DNA of 64,000 nucleotides from Niebla homalea (lineage: Eukaryota > Ascomycota > Lecanoromycetes > Lecanorales > Ramalinaceae): assembly GCA_019925105.1 (NCBI GenBank), contig JAHGAU010000006.1, positions 496,001 to 560,000 on the forward strand, given 5' to 3'. Below the pieces are notes generated by a model that was given only the letters and a program-made list of their open reading frames with translations, had not been told where the DNA came from and searched no databases. Both the position numbers and the translations under genes were made by a program. Shown in pieces: positions 1-9,987 of this stretch. Positions within the stretch are counted from its first letter, which is position 1, and each line of letters starts with the position of its first letter.

Positions 1-1080
1 ACCCTCAGTATCGCCGTCCCCGGCAGCATCATGGCAAAGTAAGCTCCATCACAATCCACCCATCCTTGATCGCTCTCGCTCCCCTTCCCTCCATTCCCTC
101 ACGGATACCAGCCTCACTAACACCCTCCCCCCAAACTCCACAGCGCCCAATCCCGCGAACTCCAAAGCCTCCTCGCCGGCCACCTCGCCCGCGCCCTCGC
201 CGTCTTCTGCGTCGACGAAATCGTCATCTTCTCGGATGGCCATTTCAACCCGCCACCATCCCAAACCTTCTCCGCCAAGCACAGCCCCTCCCCAAATCTT
301 GAACAATACACGGGATTTACTCAACCGAACCATTTTCTGGCGCACATCCTGAGTTACTTGGAATGCCCCCCGAATTTCCGAAAGGTCTTATTTCCACGGC
401 ATCCGAATCTCCAGCATGCGGGCATGTTGCCAAGTCTGGACATGCCGCATCACTTGAAGCAACAGGAGTGGTGCCGGTGGAGGGAGGGTGTGACTACTGA
501 GTCCAGCAGCATGAAGGAACGGGGTAGTGGGGAGGAGAAAGCGGTGACGTACGTGCAGACGGGATTGAAACAAGAAGTCTTTGTTGATGGGGAAGTTCCG
601 GCGGGTTCGAGGGTCACTGTGGATCTCAAGACGAAGAAAGCTCCGGAGGCAGGTGAGGCGATTAAGGCTGAGGTTGTGGCGCCGGCCAGGCCTAGGGAGA
701 AGAAGGGGATGTACTGGGGGTATAGCGTGAGGCATGCGTCGTCGCTTTCGGCGGTGTTGACGGAGTGTCCGTTTGATGGCGGGTATGATCTCAGTATTGG
801 GACGTCGGAGCGGGGAAGACCTGTTTCGGAAGTCACAGATGCCGTTGAGACGGCGGAGTTCAAGCATATGATGATTCTCTTTGGCGGCGTGGCCGGCTTG
901 GAAGTGGCAGTCAAGTCAGACAAAGAGTTGAAGAAGGTTGGCGTGGAGAAGCCGGAGGAGTTGTTCGATCACTGGGTCAATCTGGTGCCGGGGCAGGGCA
1001 GCAGGACGATCAGAACAGAGGAGGCCGTTTGGCTGGGCTTGATGGGTTTGAAGGGACTGGTGGAAAGGAATGGGAAGTGA
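1..1080 (+). CDS. SPOUT-family RNA methyltransferase (C9orf114/SPOUT1-like), 5' partial
   Basis: Exons 1-38 and 144-1080; intron 39-143 runs from GTAAGC to CAG and the codon AAC is split across it. The protein is open at the left edge, so the N-terminus is missing. Visible blocks are TLSIAVPGSI, a VDEIVIF strand, LEQYTGF, LECPPNFRKVLFPRHPNLQ, LPSLDMPHH and, near the end, the knot region HMMILFGGVAGLE followed by VNLVPGQGSRTIRTEEA. These are the hallmarks of the DUF171/SPOUT1 putative RNA methyltransferases, which bind S-adenosylmethionine in a C-terminal trefoil knot. The segment between them (about residues 150-200 of the visible part) matches the OB-like insert of the family. The RNA target in fungi is not settled. 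The gene converges on SPC19, with 198 bp between the stop codons. Confidence 0.9.
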
Positions 1081-1278
1081 GTCCTCCCATCAACTTGCCT
1101 GCCGCACAAGGTGCGTGGCGTTGGTTTACGTAGCACTGAGATACCCCGAAGCGTGGACACAACGCTTGTACTGCATCTTCATTCTTGTCTTACTGGTAAA
1201 GCCACATGAATTCCCTGGGTATCAAAGAGCGCATCATCATCATCCTCAAACCATCCCTCCCTCACCCTTTCCCGTCCC

Positions 1279-1940
1279 TCAAGTAGCAGCAACACTCATC
1301 CTCAACTGCCTCTGCTTCTGCTGCGCCTGCAACTCCAGCCTCTCGACCACATACCCCAACCTCTCCCTCTTCGCCCTCAACGCCCTCTGCCTCTGCTCCA
1401 ACGATCCAAATCCCCCACCACCTCGTTTCCCCCCCACAACATTATTATTGCTCTGCTTCACCGGCGCCGACACCGGCACACCGCTCGCCCTCCTCTCCTC
1501 CCCGATCCGTCCTTCAAGCTGCTCGCTCCGCGCAATCAACGCCTGCTGTTTCCGCTCCAAACGATCGAGGTGCGCGGCGATGCGGGCGAGGAGGGCGTTC
1601 AGCTCCGGGGTCAGGGAGGAGAGGAGTTGGGATTGTGCCGAGTGGAGGGAGGGTTCGGGGAGGAGGTCGAAGTGCTGGGGGGTGAAATGAAGTCAGTGAG
1701 TGGTTGTCTTTTGACCCACGGGTGATCTCTGGTGGGGAAGGGGCAGGGGGCGGCAAGAAGGAGAAGGTTAGGGGGAACAAGGGAACAGGGGGGGGATAGC
1801 AAACATACGCGGGTGGTCTGCAGCACCTTGGACAGTCGCGGGAAGTCATTGACGCCGTTGTCGAGGATTGTGATGGAGGAAGAAAGGAGGGCGTTGGTGG
1901 AGCGGAGGGAGGAGACGCAGGAGGAGAGGGATGTGGACAT
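1279..1940 (-). CDS. SPC19: DASH/Dam1 complex subunit Spc19
   Basis: Exons 1940-1809 and 1674-1279 give 175 aa. The intron has donor GTATGT and acceptor CAG in phase 0. The N-terminus (SSCVSSLRST, then ITILDNGVNDFPRLSKVLQT) is the conserved SPC19 signature and is followed by HFDLLPEPSLHSAQSQLLSS. Residues about 70-110 form a heptad-like helix (LDRLERKQQALIARSEQLEG), and a second helix (EQRQRALRAKRERLGYVVERL) lies near the C-terminus. Spc19 is part of the fungal ring complex that couples kinetochores to microtubule plus ends. The linker around residues 120-140 is poly-Gly/Asn and probably disordered. The start was chosen because the downstream residues match the family N-terminus. The ATG lies 246 bp from the divergent SelK-like gene. 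Confidence 0.9.
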
Positions 1941-2098
1941 TGCGGGGGGGGAAAGGTTGGGAAACCCTTGAGAGTGTGAAGTGAGAAGTATAAGATGTTT
2001 CAATTGGGCTGAATCGGTGGAAATGTTGGCTATTGGATGGGGTTTTTGGAAGGGTTTGAAGAGCGTAAACACCAAGAACGACTGCGCCACTTGACACC

Positions 2099-2114
2099 CG
2101 CCACAGTTGTGGCG
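2099..2114. promoter_or_regulatory. Perfect inverted repeat in the SPC19/SelK-like divergent promoter
   Basis: The sequence CGCCACAGTTGTGGCG has two perfect 7-bp arms around a 2-bp centre. It lies in the 246-bp interval between the two divergent start codons. A binding site for a dimeric factor is an inference; I do not recognise the factor. Confidence 0.35.
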
Positions 2115-2186
2115 TACTCCTAAGAAGGTGTGAAAGACCACATATCATCCCCGTTCCTACAACTCACCCCTCAACTCAAACCCAAG

Positions 2187-2696
2187 ATGTCCACGCCAGC
2201 GCGTCCCTATCTTTCTAACGGCCAAGTCCTTCAAAGGTATATCCCCCTATCCTTCCAATCCCCCTCTCCAGGCCCTCATCAAACAAACAAACAGCTAACC
2301 CTCCTTCGCAAAGCCCTCCACTATCAGCACGCTTCCGCCATTTCCTCGATGACTCCTACAACTTCCTCGGTCTCTACGTGACATCTCTGTTTTCGGTACC
2401 GCCTTTGCCCCGCCGTTTTCAATACTTCTGACGTCTATTACCCTTTGAGGAACAGCCCGCTGATTCATGTGGTGGATGGATAGCTTGACGCATACGCAGC
2501 CGCGGAATCGTCACCCTACAGTTTGAGAAATCGGCAACGCGCTACTGCAACGGGAGGACCGAGGTATAGCGGCGGTCGTGGGGGAGGAGGGGGAGGAGGA
2601 GGTGGTGGTGGTGGTGGACGGGGAGGGGATGGAGGAGGGAGGAAGGTGGGGAGGGTGGATGATATTCGGGGACCGGAGTGCAAGAGCTGTGGATAG
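2187..2696 (+). CDS. Selenoprotein K-like glycine-rich small membrane protein (Cys form)
   Basis: Three exons (2187-2236, 2314-2395, 2484-2696) give 114 aa; every junction keeps frame. The order of parts follows SelK: a short N-terminal YLSNGQVLQ, a Ser/Pro turn, one hydrophobic helix (about residues 20-45, RHFLDDSYNFLGLYVTSLFS), an Arg-containing stretch, a Gly-rich tract of about 20 residues and a C-terminal GRVDDIRGPECKSCG. In animals SelK ends with selenocysteine close to the C-terminus. Here cysteines occupy that area (ECKSCG), as expected because ascomycetes generally lack the selenocysteine machinery. SelK proteins sit in the ER membrane and interact with ERAD and palmitoylation partners. 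The same role here is inferred from the family. The GGX tract is encoded by purine-rich repeats near 2575-2640. Confidence 0.75.
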
Positions 2697-3027
2697 GGGT
2701 TGAGGCTGATTGGGTTGAGAGGGGCGTGCATGGAGTTCGGAAAGGTATTTGGTGGGATCAGAATGTTGAGATCCATTCCAAAGGGAACAGGCCAATGCAA
2801 GTCATCTTTCGATGACTCTAGGTTTTAATTGTTATTCATGGTCGTGCTCTCCGAAGTGCGGGCAGTCGAAGCGATTGCCCGATCTAACCCCTCTCAAAGG
2901 TCAAGGACTGGCCTCCATTTCCCATTTTCCATCCTTTATCACTATGTTAGTGCAAAAGCCTCGGAATCGCGATTGCTCGAGACTTTGGGCAATCCCGCTT
3001 CAACAGCCCCATTTACAAACCAGCCCC
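2697..3027. other. Intergenic, no gene seen
   Basis: Convergent 3' ends of the SelK-like gene and LIP2. No open frame with family similarity and no RNA gene was recognised. Confidence 0.6.
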
Positions 3028-3900
3028 TCACTCGTCTTCCACGGCCATCACCTCTCCATCCTTCACTCTCTCAACCTTCTCCACCCTCCCCTCCACCCCT
3101 TCCAACCGCCCCGCCACCTCCCTCGCCAACCCATCCGACACCTGCGCAATCACCAGCCCTTTCTGCGCGGCTCCCCTCAGACTATGCGGCCCGACCTGCC
3201 TCTCCAGATTCGTAACCACATTCCCAGGAAGCCCACACGCCGTGATCCTCTCAAACCAGCCCAAATCCGTGAACACATTCAACCCGACCCCGTGACTACT
3301 CACGTTCCTCCTCAAATGTACACCCACGCTGCACAATTTCTTCTTCTGCTCCTCCCCACTTCTCCGGTCCTCGATCCAAACCCCCGGATTCGCCTCAGTG
3401 GTGAAAGTGTCGAGGTCGTACTCCGTCTTCAGGAGGCGCGTGACGCTGGATTCCAGGAGGTGGATGTAGGAGCGGGATGTCAAGCCGTGCCGCTTGAGGT
3501 CGCAGATCAGGTACGCGGTCACCTGCCCGGGACCGTGGAATGTGGTCTGGCCGCCGCGGAGGGCTTCGTGGAAGTCGGCTTGCCCGCCGTGTTTGAGGTG
3601 GGTGATTTGTTCTGGGGTTAAGGCGCCGATCTCGCGGCGGCCGCAAGTGTAGGTGGGGGGCGTTTGGAAGGTCAGGAGGGTTGGGGAGGGTTGGATGGAG
3701 GTGGTGGGAGAGGCTTTGTGATCGAGGTGTGCGCGGACGTAGTGGGCTTGGAGATTGGAGGCGTGGAGGTAAGGGGTTAAGTGTAGGAGGTGGATATGTC
3801 TGAGTGCGAGGGGGCGGGTGGTCATGGATGGAAAGGGGGAAGCGGAAGGTACGTCTGGAACATTGAAGGCTACATTTGTGCCTGATTGGCTTCGTATCAC
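3028..3900 (-). CDS. LIP2: Mitochondrial octanoyl-[ACP]:protein octanoyltransferase (LipB/Lip2)
   Basis: Single exon, 290 aa. The enzyme moves octanoate from acyl carrier protein to lipoyl-domain lysines (pyruvate and 2-oxoglutarate dehydrogenase E2, glycine cleavage H protein), the first step of lipoate synthesis in mitochondria. Visible LipB motifs are TYTCGRRE, RGGQTTFHGPGQ (about residues 115-127), the catalytic-lysine region KKLCSVGVHLRRNVSSHG, GVGLNVFTDLGWF and the catalytic cysteine in ITACGLPG. The length is normal for fungal Lip2 with a targeting extension. An internal Met (MTTRPLAL, residue 26) is an alternative start; the longer form gives a more plausible presequence. The upstream region is shared with divergent POP7. 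Confidence 0.92.
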   Translation of the reverse strand: MIRSQSGTNVAFNVPDVPSASPFPSMTTRPLALRHIHLLHLTPYLHASNLQAHYVRAHLDHKASPTTSIQPSPTLLTFQTPPTYTCGRREIGALTPEQITHLKHGGQADFHEALRGGQTTFHGPGQVTAYLICDLKRHGLTSRSYIHLLESSVTRLLKTEYDLDTFTTEANPGVWIEDRRSGEEQKKKLCSVGVHLRRNVSSHGVGLNVFTDLGWFERITACGLPGNVVTNLERQVGPHSLRGAAQKGLVIAQVSDGLAREVAGRLEGVEGRVEKVERVKDGEVMAVEDE

Positions 3901-3991
3901 GACTTATTAGCGATCAAGGATTGAATCGTTTTGACGATCACAAGATGGAATGGATGGGCAGTAGAAAACGCCAAAACTCTCAATCTTCAAA

Positions 3992-3999
3992 TGACGTCA
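3992..3999. promoter_or_regulatory. CRE/ATF site TGACGTCA between LIP2 and POP7
   Basis: A perfect 8-bp palindromic cAMP-response element lies 84 bp before the POP7 ATG and 92 bp before the LIP2 ATG. Fungal bZIP factors of the Atf1/AtfA type bind this sequence. Its use here is inferred from position only. Confidence 0.5.
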
Positions 4000-4082
4000 C
4001 TGCAAGCACCGCGACATGCGCGCTCCAACCCAAAATCACAACATCAACGCATCACCATTCACAAAACTTTGCCGCTTCAACA

Positions 4083-4837
4083 ATGGCACCAAGCAAATCT
4101 AAACCCAAACCACCAGCACCGAAATCTCATCCCCACAAGCTGCCCAAACTCCCCAAAAGTACGCTGCCATTTTCCCCCTGCAGCCTCCCTTCCCCCACCC
4201 ACGTTCCCAATCCCCACACTCATCATCGACCCACCTCACAGACACACACATCCACAAACGCCCGCTCCTCCACCCCCCCATCCCCTCCCCTTACACCTCC
4301 TCTGCCTCCCCGAAGATCATCTACATCTCCCCCTGCACCCCCATCATCAGCGCCATGAAACGGACCCGCAAACTCCTCGCCGAAATCGACCGGCGCGCCG
4401 GCATCGGCGCCGGCCTCACCCTCTCATCTTCCTCCAACAACAACAACAACAACAACAAAAGCAGGGGCGGGTCGGGAAATGATAAGATTATGCAGCTGGA
4501 AGCACAGATCGAACGGGCTGCGGCTGCGAAGAAGAAGAGGGAGAGGGAGAATGGTGAGGGGGAGGAAGAGGTGGTGGTGAAGGGGGCGGGGAGGGCGGTG
4601 GAGAGGTGTTTGCAGATTGGGATGAAGTTGATGGGGGAGGGGGATTTGGGGGTGAAATTGAGGACGGGGAGTGTGGGCGTGGTGGATGATTTGGTTGTTG
4701 ATGAGGAGGCGGAAGGGGAGGATGAGGAAGAGGGGGGTGGTGGGGAAGAGGAAGAAGGAGTGGAGGAAGTGGAGGAAGTGCCGGAAGCAAGGGTGCGGCA
4801 GGTGAGTTTCGTGGAGGTGGTGGTAGGACTGAAGTAA
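4083..4837 (+). CDS. POP7: RNase P/MRP subunit POP7 (Rpp20-like, Alba fold)
   Basis: Exons 4083-4158 and 4242-4837 give 223 aa; intron donor GTACGC, acceptor CACAG, with an Asn codon split at the junction. Family markers are KRPLLHPPIPSPYTSSASPK followed by IIYISPCTPIISAMKRTRKLL, then VVVKGAGRAVERCLQIGMKL and VKLRTGSVGVVDDL, ending in VRQVSFVEVVVGLK. POP7 pairs with POP6 on the P3 RNA element of RNase P and RNase MRP and so acts in tRNA 5' maturation and rRNA processing. Two low-complexity inserts interrupt the Alba fold: a poly-Asn run encoded by an AAC repeat near 4437-4459, and an acidic Glu/Gly stretch (about residues 175-205). Confidence 0.9.
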
Positions 4838-5582
4838 AGGGGTAGGAGGAACCGATGTTTGGACTTTTGATTTCAAGCAAGGCGCTTCCTGGAGTATGCT
4901 CCACTAGACTATGGAACCTTGTCCGTGGTGATGAATTCAATAGAAATGACTGCGTGTCCATAGAGAGACGCTATCTTCCAAACAGTCAACAAGAGCATTG
5001 ATGAACTAATTCGCCAGAGAGCAGCTCAAGCATGGTCGAGTATTGGAGTGGAAATCATCTAAATAGACTTACGGGCGCTTGTGCCCATGGCCATTCTAGC
5101 CCTTGTCGTCTGGTGACATGACCTCAGAGGGAATCGCACCCACGTCCCCCGTGTCACAATGCTCAATTAGGCACCTGGGCTCGAGGCCTTGTCTCCTTGA
5201 GGGAGCGAACACGGACGACTCATCCGTTGCGCGTATCGCAATGAGAACCGTCTCTCACATGCATCATGAGTATTCCTCAGGCAGAGCCCCTCCATATCTT
5301 GCTCAAGACCTGTAAGTATTTGGAACATCACCAGACACTCTCCATGAGCAAGACTTAGCAGCTTGTTGTCTACTTCTGGTTCTGATGGACCGACTTCGAT
5401 CGAGACGATGACCGCGGCTTTCAGAACAGAAGAGACGATGCGTCCGTATGTTTGGTGGGTTTGATGCACAATCTTTTGCCCATTTGTGGGAGTGTTTTTG
5501 AGTTATTGGAGAGTAGCAGTTGGTAAGAAAACCAAAAGTCTTGACAAGAGGTTGAGTGTGCTCGTGAAGTTTTGGTTGACGT
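4838..5582. other. Intergenic, no gene seen
   Basis: Convergent region between POP7 and IPI3. A 70-aa frame at 5103-5315 has no recognisable similarity. No tRNA could be folded by eye. Confidence 0.55.
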
Positions 5583-7245
5583 TCAGCCGCTGTCAGTGAG
5601 CTCATCAGTATCGCTACTCAATTGCTCTTCTTCATCTGCCTGTTCGGCCATCTGGATGTCTTCGTTTGCAACGTCCTCGCCCATCGTTTGCTTCCTGGCG
5701 ATTTCATGAATTTTCGCTTGCCGAATCCTCCTTCTCTTCTTCTTGGCTTCTTTAAGTTCATCATCTCTTTGCCGCTTACGATGCTGCCGCTCACGATCCT
5801 TTATTTCTTGTTTGGCGTCTTCGAGCTGTTTCACAAGTACGGCATTTTGTGACCGTGCTTTTTCCATCTCAGCAGAATCTGCTACGTCATGATCAGGGCC
5901 GGCAAAAGATGCAAGGGCCTCATCGTGCAGGCTCTGTGGGAAGAATGGAGAGTGCAATGCTTTCTGGAAAAGTTGCTCGCTTTCTGGTATATCTTCGAGT
6001 GTCAAATCTGTCATGAATTGTCCAAGAAAATTGTAATTAGTTGGGATCTTGGCACCGTCACTCTTGGTATCCGAGAAGCTTTCATACTTTGGCTTGGTGA
6101 CTTGGTGTAGTTTCACTGGCGGTAGTTCCTCAATCTTGAAACCTGTGGGACAGAGCATTTGCAGGTTTGTCACTGGTGCTGCAAAATCGACCAGTTGTTG
6201 CCTGTATTTCCCTCGAGCAGCATCCCATGTGTGGATTCTGCCATCCTGATGTCCGGATAAGATCATTGTACAATCATAGCTGACGTCAATACAGAGTAAG
6301 CTCGAGCTCAGATTCTTTGGCATTGCCCAATGATCTGAGTCGGGCATCGATGTTGATTTGCTCTGGTGAGCGGAGTCATGCAGCATGTTGGTATTTGAAG
6401 AGGCACTGAAAAAATCAATGAACTGAATGCTACCATCTTCATATCCAACATAGGCTGCCCTGTCAATTGAGTCTATTGCCAGGCATAGAGGGCTAGACTT
6501 GAGCAAGAAAGTATGGAGAGACGTGCCGGAATGGTAGTCCCAGACAATACAGATGTTGTCTAATGATACTGAGACTAGAATATTTGTTTTACTAGTGCCA
6601 TGGCCGAACTTAACAGACGATATAGCATCTTGGTGGCCGGCTAGAGAGCGGACTGGTGATAGGGGAGGGTCGCCCCCGGGTTGTTGAAAAGAAGCGGAAA
6701 ATGAGAGCAGCGAGATTAGAGACCACACATGGAGACTCGCATCAGCGGAGCCTGACACAATGAAAGCAGACTGCAAATCAATTGCTACACAAGTGGTTGC
6801 CTGCAAATGATGCTGAGGAGTGGAAACTTGTCTTCCAGTTCCAAGCTACTTGTCCTGGTCAGATACATCGGAGACTTTCAATCACCTCAACAATCACTCT
6901 TACCTCCCACAAGATAAGTCGTCCGCCATCAGTACCAAGAATAACGAAACCTGCCCCAGTCTGCTCACCGGCCAGAGTCAAACACTGAATCTTCTCCGGG
7001 AAAGGCACCAGCGCTTCCTGATTGTTCTTTTCTCGATTATAGACATGCACTACCGCTTTCTCATTTTGAGCAGCGAAGACATGTGTAGAGCTAATGGCGA
7101 GACAATCAGTGTTCACGGAGTTTTTCTTGAATGTTGATCTAAGTGAAGAGAGTGGCTGCAATTCGTAGAAATGAATGCCTGTGACTGTATTGTTTGAGGT
7201 CTTTTCCGGATTCCTAGTAGCCGCTATGAGTGTTTCAGTGAGCAT
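5583..7245 (-). CDS. IPI3: Rix1-complex WD40 protein Ipi3 (pre-60S rRNA processing)
   Basis: Exons 7245-6904 and 6845-5583 give 534 aa; the 58-bp intron has donor GTAAGA and acceptor TAG in phase 0. The N-terminus MLTETLIAAT starts the WD40 propeller. Repeats end in variants of the WD dipeptide (LILWELGTGRQV, LHVWSL, CIVWDYHSG, IHTWDAARGKYRQ). The C-terminus is a long charged coiled coil (about residues 435-510, KQLEDAKQEIKDRERQ followed by basic KKKRRRIRQAK) and an acidic tail, as in Ipi3. Family role: with Ipi1 and Rix1 it helps remove ITS2 from pre-60S particles in the nucleus, and in yeast it also supports pre-replicative complex assembly. The gene is divergent from the next one across only 191 bp. 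Confidence 0.88.
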
Positions 7246-7346
7246 GATTCTCGAACAACAATCTCGCCTCAGGCCACTGTATCTAAGTTCCTGAGATTTT
7301 AATTTTGCACATTGAGAAAATCCCAAGACGGCAATTACGCTTTCAA

Positions 7347-7354
7347 TCACGTGA
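7347..7354. promoter_or_regulatory. E-box TCACGTGA in a 191-bp divergent promoter
   Basis: CACGTG lies in a perfect 8-bp palindrome between IPI3 and the mitochondrial membrane protein gene, with an inverted CCAAT box (ATTGG) about 20 bp away near 7376-7380. Basic helix-loop-helix factors and the CCAAT-binding complex are the usual readers. Function is inferred. Confidence 0.45.
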
Positions 7355-7436
7355 CCCCAGAATCCGGATGACGCTATTGGCTGAATCGATGGGTAGCACA
7401 ACGCTTCGTCTGCTTATGGTCCTGCGCCGGTAAGTC

Positions 7437-9290
7437 TTGGAAAGGGTTGAGGTCCGAATGCTTCGATTCAAGCAGGTCAGGCTCGGGGTCTGGTCACCAC
7501 TTAGGTCCAGGATCATTGCGCAACAACGACCGAATATTCGCCTCTTCACGCAGAACTCACAAACGCTGCTCGTGTCATCGACCAGAGCCCGGCCTGAATT
7601 ACCCTTCCTACACACCTCAATCGGCAGCCAAAATGCTCAGAAGGCTCATGCGACTCGATTCCAACGACAAGTTGCACGTCTTTTGACAACCCAGAATAAG
7701 ATCCTTCTTAAAAGCTCGGCCCTAAAAGCTGCTCATATTTCGGTACTGGCATGGCTTGGTTTGGGTGGCTTCTGGTTCTTGGTTTTTATTTGGCAGAGCG
7801 ATGTCTTGGAGCGCCATTACCCTTCACCACCCGCATGGGGCTTCACCACCAGATATAAGTACCATGCAATCAGGAAGGCCGAGCAGCCGGATGAGGAGAC
7901 GGGCGCTATCTCTTGGGTCAACATAGGGCAAGGCTACCTTGAGCTACTCGAACGTCTCGAAGATCCCAGTATTGAAGGAGAAGGCCTTCAGCCTGTGTTG
8001 AAAAATGAAGGCAGCATATCCGTTGATGAGGTTGACAAAGCCGGGTTAGATGTTTCTGCAAAGCCTGAAGCTTGGCGGAGAGGCTACCATCAATGTCTCA
8101 TGGGGATGGCAAAGGCAGCAGAAAATACGGACCATTACGTCAGGGATATTCCTCGAAATATGGTCGTCCCAAAGAAGTATGTTGTTGGCCCATCTTATCC
8201 GAATCCGCAACCAGTGCCACCGAACACTCCTGTAGCTCCGCAAGAGCACAATTGTGAGCCCTTGTTTCCGTCACCAGAAACATACTACACCAAGATTTTG
8301 ACTACATACGGATTCACCAGCAGACAGCGCCTTGATGCCGCGCTAGCTTATGCCGATTGGTTGAATTACAAGGGGCTCCCGTCAACAGCGCAAGACATGT
8401 ATGACTGGGGACTGGACATAGCAATGGGATCTCTGCCCCCAGGTTGTAATAATGCAGTGGATATAAAGACAGGAATCATTAGTGGCACGGCGGACTACAT
8501 TTCTACCAACATCATTGCTGCCTCAACAGCATTAGCATATCATCATGCGCGCAATGGAGATCTCACTGCTGCGCTACCAATATATCTGTCCGTTCTTCGA
8601 GCTTGGCGACAGGCCGAACCTTCCGATCAACTCGAGAAGCCCGAGAAGCCCGAGAAGTCCGAGAAGCCCGAGAGGCCCGCGGACCGTTGGACTTCTATTA
8701 AGAAAAGAGCCACGAAGGTTTTTACAATGCCTCCATACCCACCGCCTCCTCCAACGGGGGATGAGCCTGCGCAGCGAACAGCTACAGGGCTTTGCGAGGA
8801 AGCAGGAGTCATGTCTAACATTGGTGAGATCTTGTTTGCTTCATCTAGTGCAACTTCTGCGGGCATGTGGTTCTCTAAATTACCCTTTGGAGAAGCCACT
8901 TCGTTGGCCACGAAAAACCAAGAAAGCGGCCTTGGCTGGACACGCAATGCAGTGGACCTTGCCGAAACGACCCTTACTTCCATGGTTGGGAAAGATGAAT
9001 CAGCTCGTGCCAAATGCTTTGAGTGCTTGACCACAGGTCTGGAGAATTGGTCTTTAATGGTAGCCTCTCTGGTCCAAGATGAGGAAGCAGCAAAGGCCGC
9101 CAGTGTCGAGAAGCCAAAGGGTAGTTGGTTCTGGAGAAATAGTACCCTATTTGATCAAGAAAAATGGTCACGGGAGGCACAAGTTGTCGAGAACAGACTG
9201 ATAAAAGTAAAACAATTAGAGATGCAAAAGAAGGAAGAGCAGCAGAGGAACCACGACAACCCTTACCTAGCAATCCTTTTGGAAGACTGA
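7437..9290 (+). CDS. Conserved fungal mitochondrial inner-membrane TPR-like protein
   Basis: Single exon, 617 aa from the first Met; Met8 (7458) gives an equally good presequence. The first about 95 residues are rich in Arg/Ser/Gln with almost no acids, as in a mitochondrial presequence. One hydrophobic helix follows at about residues 98-119 (ISVLAWLGLGGFWFLVFIW). The rest is helical and resembles degenerate tetratricopeptide repeats (for example RLDAALAYADWLNYKGLPS and ALPIYLSVLRAWRQAEP), ending in a charged coil. A Glu-Lys-Pro repeat at about residues 398-413 is coded by a 9-bp tandem repeat. Similar ascomycete proteins are often labelled MFS maltose permease, but a single membrane helix does not support that. 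Its exact function is unknown to me. Confidence 0.8.
   Translation: MERVEVRMLRFKQVRLGVWSPLRSRIIAQQRPNIRLFTQNSQTLLVSSTRARPELPFLHTSIGSQNAQKAHATRFQRQVARLLTTQNKILLKSSALKAAHISVLAWLGLGGFWFLVFIWQSDVLERHYPSPPAWGFTTRYKYHAIRKAEQPDEETGAISWVNIGQGYLELLERLEDPSIEGEGLQPVLKNEGSISVDEVDKAGLDVSAKPEAWRRGYHQCLMGMAKAAENTDHYVRDIPRNMVVPKKYVVGPSYPNPQPVPPNTPVAPQEHNCEPLFPSPETYYTKILTTYGFTSRQRLDAALAYADWLNYKGLPSTAQDMYDWGLDIAMGSLPPGCNNAVDIKTGIISGTADYISTNIIAASTALAYHHARNGDLTAALPIYLSVLRAWRQAEPSDQLEKPEKPEKSEKPERPADRWTSIKKRATKVFTMPPYPPPPPTGDEPAQRTATGLCEEAGVMSNIGEILFASSSATSAGMWFSKLPFGEATSLATKNQESGLGWTRNAVDLAETTLTSMVGKDESARAKCFECLTTGLENWSLMVASLVQDEEAAKAASVEKPKGSWFWRNSTLFDQEKWSREAQVVENRLIKVKQLEMQKKEEQQRNHDNPYLAILLED
8629..8678 (+). 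repeat. 9-bp tandem repeat encoding Glu-Lys-Pro
   Basis: About five imperfect copies of CGAGAAGCC lie inside the mitochondrial protein gene and keep the frame. The repeat lengthens a linker between helical segments. Confidence 0.7.
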
Positions 9291-9550
9291 AATAGCAACG
9301 TACGACATCGCACAGCCACTTATATTGGCCTCTCTCCGTCCATTGATGATGGTAGTCCGGTTCAACGATGGAATGGAGAGGTATCGAATAGCTCTCTAAC
9401 GCCCGGAGAGCATCTGCCATCACCAGCCATGGCCGCCTGTAACAAGGTCGGCGGACAACGGCAATGGATCTGTGGCGCAATATCAACACACGGCCGGAGC
9501 CCGCAACATTCATCACGGCGTCGGTGATGAAAGTCATCCATCGAGACTGA
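9291..9550. other. Intergenic, no gene seen
   Basis: Downstream of the mitochondrial protein gene. A long minus-strand frame crossing this stretch has no start context or family signature. Confidence 0.5.
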
Positions 9551-9987
9551 TCAGGCAAGATTTCGTCCAGCGTCCGACCCAGCAGGAGGCCTGAGGTCCA
9601 GAATTTCCTCTTCGAGACTGGGCTTGCCGTTACCAGTCCACATGGCAACGCGCCTATCAGCGGCAATCCCAGTGAATATCGATGTAAGACGCAGGATGCC
9701 GATGCAGCGGGCCGAGCCAACGTTTTGAGTCTTCACTGTGAATCCTTCCGAGACGCTACCAGCAACTATGACGCTTGTGTTGTGGCATTGGAACCCTTCA
9801 CAAGCCGCGCTTGCGGTATGCTCACCATCTGAGAATGGTACTTGTACAAGTAGCTTCAAGTTGATGTACATGTACACCAAGTATTGCTCTGATATCCTTA
9901 ATGTCGAGCCGAGCTTGCAACCACAACATCGAAAGCGAGGACATCAGCAGGCACCAACCAGATCATGGCCAAAGGGAAAAGAACCAT
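9551..9987 (-). pseudogene. Possible remnant or misassembled small secreted protein
   Basis: An ATG at 9987 opens a good signal peptide (MVLFPLAMIWLVPADVLA) followed by FDVVVASSA, and this frame stops at 9898. A different frame, 9880-9551, continues with a plausible secreted domain containing CEGFQC and an isolated later Cys (SARC), ending near 9551. I found no convincing GT-AG pair that joins them in frame. Either an intron has unusual ends or a frameshift has broken the gene. The accessory surroundings fit a small secreted protein. Confidence 0.3.

Noticed and set aside
5103..5190. tRNA-like stretch on the minus strand (GGTGCGATTCC resembles a T-arm)
   Set aside because: No matching acceptor stem, anticodon arm or D-arm could be paired; no RNA gene is claimed.
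7437..9290. MFS maltose permease, a label often given to this protein type
   Set aside because: Only one membrane helix and TPR-like helices are visible; a 12-helix transporter is excluded.
8974..9720. 248-aa minus-strand frame overlapping the 3' end of the mitochondrial protein gene
   Set aside because: Antisense shadow of a supported gene, no conserved features.
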